DNA of 6,722 nucleotides, taken from the NCBI GenBank assembly GCA_015654825.1, contig JAATGE010000673.1, positions 1 through 6,722 of the forward strand. Reading direction: 5' to 3'. Of this stretch, positions 4,563-6,722 are shown in pieces. Source of the DNA: Rhodospirillales bacterium. GTDB taxonomy: Bacteria > Pseudomonadota > Alphaproteobacteria > Acetobacterales > Acetobacteraceae. The notes beneath the pieces are model-generated. The model searched no databases and had not been told where the DNA came from. It saw nothing but the letters and a program-made list of their open reading frames with translations. The position numbers were made by a program, and so were the translations under genes. Position 1 is the first letter of the stretch. Each line of letters begins with the position of its first letter.

Positions 4563-6665
4563 ATGGCGCTCAGGCGTGCGATGACGATCCTGCTGATGAT
4601 GACCGCGCCGGCGGCCGCGGTTCCGCCGGCGGTCGAGACGGTGGTGGTGAAGGCGAAGCGACTGAACGTGGCGCGCAGCCGCATCCAGCCGGCGCTCGGC
4701 GCCACGGTCACCAGCTTCGATGCGAAAACGATCGCCGCGGTGCCGCAGGGCAGCAACGCCGGCCTCAACCAGGTGCTGCTGCGCGCGCCCGGTGTCGCGC
4801 AGGACAGTTTTGGCCAGATCCACGTCCGCGGCGACCATAACGAGGTGCAGTACCGGCTGGACGGTGTCGAGTTGCCGGAGGGGCTTTCGGTATTTTCCCA
4901 GGCGCTGCAGACGCGGTTCGCGCACAGCCTGGATTTCATTACCGGCGCGCTGCCGGCCCAGTATGGCCAGTTGCAGGCCGCGGTCATCGACATTTCGGCA
5001 AAATCCGGCGCGACGGACCCGGGCGGCGAGGTTTCGCTGTATGGCGGCGCGCGGGATTTCTTCAATCCGAGCTTTTCCTACGGCGGCCAGACGGGGGCGT
5101 GGGATTATTTCGTCACCGGCGATTTCCTGCACAACCGCGTCGGTGTCGAAAACCCCACCGGCAGCTTTGCGGCGCATCACGATCTCAGCAACCAGTACCA
5201 CGGGCTGGCCCACCTCGAATATATTCCCGACGCCGATACGCGCGTGAGCCTGATCGCCGGCGTCTCCAGCGCGCAGTTCCAGATCCCGAACAACCCGGGC
5301 CAGGTCCCGCAACTCGGCTACAGCCTCGGCGGCATCAGCAGTTTCGACAGCCTGGCGCTCGACGAGCACCAGCGCGAAATCACCGATTTCGCCGTGCTCA
5401 GCCTGCAAAAGCATTTTTCCGACCTCGACGTGCAGGCCTCGCTGTTCTCGCGCTACTCGAGCCTGTATTTCTCCCCCGATCCGGTCGGCGACCTGCTGTT
5501 CACCGGCATCGCCCAGCGCGCCGCGCGCTCGGTCTGGTCCAACGGCACGCAGACCGACGCCACCTGGGCGATCAGCGACACCCACACGCTGCGCGCCGGG
5601 CTGCAGGCCAGCATCGAGCGCACCGTCACGAATGCGCAATCGTCGGTCTTTCCGCTCGATGCGGCTGGGTTGCAGATCGGCGAGCAGCCGGAGCTGATTG
5701 CGAGCGGCAGCGGCAAGTCGGGCTCGGTCGGCGGGATTTATTTGCAGGATGAGTGGCGCCTGCTGCCCGCGCTGACGCTGAATTACGGCGGGCGCTTCGA
5801 CTGGGTCGACGAATTCACCCACGAGAGCCAGTTTTCGCCGCGGGTAAACCTGGTATGGCAGCCGCTTGCCGGCACTACGCTGCATGCCGGCTACGCGCAT
5901 TATTTCACGCCGCCGCCGTTCGAACTGGTCGGCGGCGCGGACCTGAAAAGCTTCGTCGGCACCTCCGCGGCGCCCGAAGTCACCCGCGACGATCCGGTGC
6001 GCGCCGAGCACGACAATTATTTCGATACAGGCATCGAGCAGCGCATCGAAGCCGGCTGGCGCGTTGGGCTCGATGGCTATTTCAAATCGGCACGCAAGCT
6101 GATCGACGAAGGCCAGTTCGGCGCACCGATCATCCTGTCCGGCTTCAATTACGCGAAGGGCCAGGTCGCCGGCGCGGAACTCTCCACCAGCTTCGATCGC
6201 GGGCCCTGGTCGCTATACGCCAACGTTGCCGACAGCCGCGCCATCGGCAAGGACATCGTCTCCGCGCAATTCAATTTCGGCGCCGCGGACCTGGCCTATA
6301 TCAGCCAGCATTACATCCATCTCGACCACGACGAGCACTGGGCCGGCTCAGGCGGCGCCGCCTACACCGCGTTCATGGGGAGCACGGCGCCACTGCGCCT
6401 GTCGGCCGATATGATCGTGGGCAGCGGCCTGCGCGCCGACGGCGCGGTCCCCAACGGCCGCGCGCTGCCGGGCTATTACGTGATCAATCTATCGGCCGTG
6501 CAGCAATTGAAATCGTTCTTGTTGCGTGGCACGGAACTTCGCCTCGATGTGCTGAACCTGCTCGATCGAACTTACGAGATTCGTGATGGCACCGGTGTTG
6601 GCGTTGGCGCCCCGCAGTTCGGGCTGCGGCGCACGATACTGGCGGGGGTCGCGCAGAGGTTTTAG
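4563..6665 (+). CDS. TonB-dependent outer-membrane receptor, candidate zinc receptor
   Basis: This outer-membrane beta-barrel imports a scarce ligand using energy passed by TonB-ExbB-ExbD. The 700-residue protein is complete. A signal peptide covers about residues 1-19 (cut after APAAA), ETVVV (25-29) is a plausible TonB box, and the plug domain runs roughly 38-150 with IHVRGDHNEVQYRLDGVE at 86-103. The barrel fills the rest and ends in the terminal Phe typical of outer-membrane proteins. Near the C-terminus, HYIHLDHDEH (583-592) has four His in ten residues, and H205/H206 lie early in the barrel. A GTG at 4557 would add two residues. Neither start has a good ribosome site, and the predicted leader is very short. 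The Zur-like operator just upstream suggests zinc or a zinc chelate as ligand, but sequence alone does not settle this: siderophore or other metallophore uptake remains possible. The receptor family is certain, the substrate is inference. No TonB, ABC transporter or zinc chaperone gene lies within the window. Confidence 0.93.
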   Translation: MALRRAMTILLMMTAPAAAVPPAVETVVVKAKRLNVARSRIQPALGATVTSFDAKTIAAVPQGSNAGLNQVLLRAPGVAQDSFGQIHVRGDHNEVQYRLDGVELPEGLSVFSQALQTRFAHSLDFITGALPAQYGQLQAAVIDISAKSGATDPGGEVSLYGGARDFFNPSFSYGGQTGAWDYFVTGDFLHNRVGVENPTGSFAAHHDLSNQYHGLAHLEYIPDADTRVSLIAGVSSAQFQIPNNPGQVPQLGYSLGGISSFDSLALDEHQREITDFAVLSLQKHFSDLDVQASLFSRYSSLYFSPDPVGDLLFTGIAQRAARSVWSNGTQTDATWAISDTHTLRAGLQASIERTVTNAQSSVFPLDAAGLQIGEQPELIASGSGKSGSVGGIYLQDEWRLLPALTLNYGGRFDWVDEFTHESQFSPRVNLVWQPLAGTTLHAGYAHYFTPPPFELVGGADLKSFVGTSAAPEVTRDDPVRAEHDNYFDTGIEQRIEAGWRVGLDGYFKSARKLIDEGQFGAPIILSGFNYAKGQVAGAELSTSFDRGPWSLYANVADSRAIGKDIVSAQFNFGAADLAYISQHYIHLDHDEHWAGSGGAAYTAFMGSTAPLRLSADMIVGSGLRADGAVPNGRALPGYYVINLSAVQQLKSFLLRGTELRLDVLNLLDRTYEIRDGTGVGVGAPQFGLRRTILAGVAQRF

Positions 6666-6668
6666 TTT

Positions 6669-6722
6669 AAGGCCAGGGGCTCTGCCCCTGGACCCCGCTG
6701 GGGCCAGTAGGCCCCAGACCCC
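6669..6722 (+). repeat. Double-hairpin repeat, copy E, 3' of the receptor gene
   Basis: This is the cleanest full copy and may run past the window edge. It opens with AAGGCC. Hairpin 2 is CCAGGGGC (6673-6680), loop TCT, GCCCCTGG (6684-6691). Hairpin 1 is CTGGGGCC (6698-6705), loop AGTA, GGCCCCAG (6710-6717), then ACCCC. Hairpin 2 begins only 7 bases after the receptor stop codon. Confidence 0.8.

Noticed and set aside
4533..6011. A 492-codon open frame antisense to the receptor gene
   Set aside because: Its product is low-complexity (Arg, Ala, Gly, Val), with no recognisable domain. It mirrors the third-position GC bias of the receptor gene, which has a full family match.

Overview
This is a GC-rich window, probably from an alphaproteobacterium of the Rhodospirillales, most likely Acetobacteraceae. 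That placement is inferred from three things: a K+-independent H+-pyrophosphatase of the Rhodospirillum type, a small secreted Pro/Tyr/Cys protein of a kind I associate with that group, and a GC-rich double-hairpin intergenic repeat. No rRNA, tRNA, CRISPR array, transposase or integrase gene is visible.

Layout. Minus strand, read from right to left: lolA-like periplasmic lipoprotein carrier (4408-3773), a small secreted Pro/Tyr-rich protein (3684-3253), a 344-bp non-coding stretch with two repeat copies in opposite orientation (2909-3252), the membrane H+-pyrophosphatase hppA (2908-788), and the soluble inorganic pyrophosphatase ppa (622-92). Plus strand: a complete TonB-dependent outer-membrane receptor (4563-6665), divergent from lolA. 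All five genes look intact, with no frameshifts.

How the genes relate. hppA and ppa are tandem and both hydrolyse pyrophosphate, one conserving the energy as a proton gradient and the other releasing it as heat. lolA, the secreted protein and the receptor all concern the cell envelope, but nothing shows that they form one pathway. The receptor promoter lies in an AT-rich island carrying a 13-bp dyad, GTTATAGTATAAC, which matches the core of the Zur (zinc uptake regulator) box. The receptor is therefore a candidate zinc or zinc-chelate importer.

The most pervasive non-coding signal is a roughly 54-bp repeat of two adjacent hairpins, present five times (31-57, 721-777, 3024-3102, 3187-3240, 6669-6722). 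Four copies lie just downstream of a stop codon and in the same orientation relative to that gene. Differences between copies preserve base pairing. The clearest leads are this 3'-end repeat family and the Zur-like operator; I see no obviously new multi-gene system.
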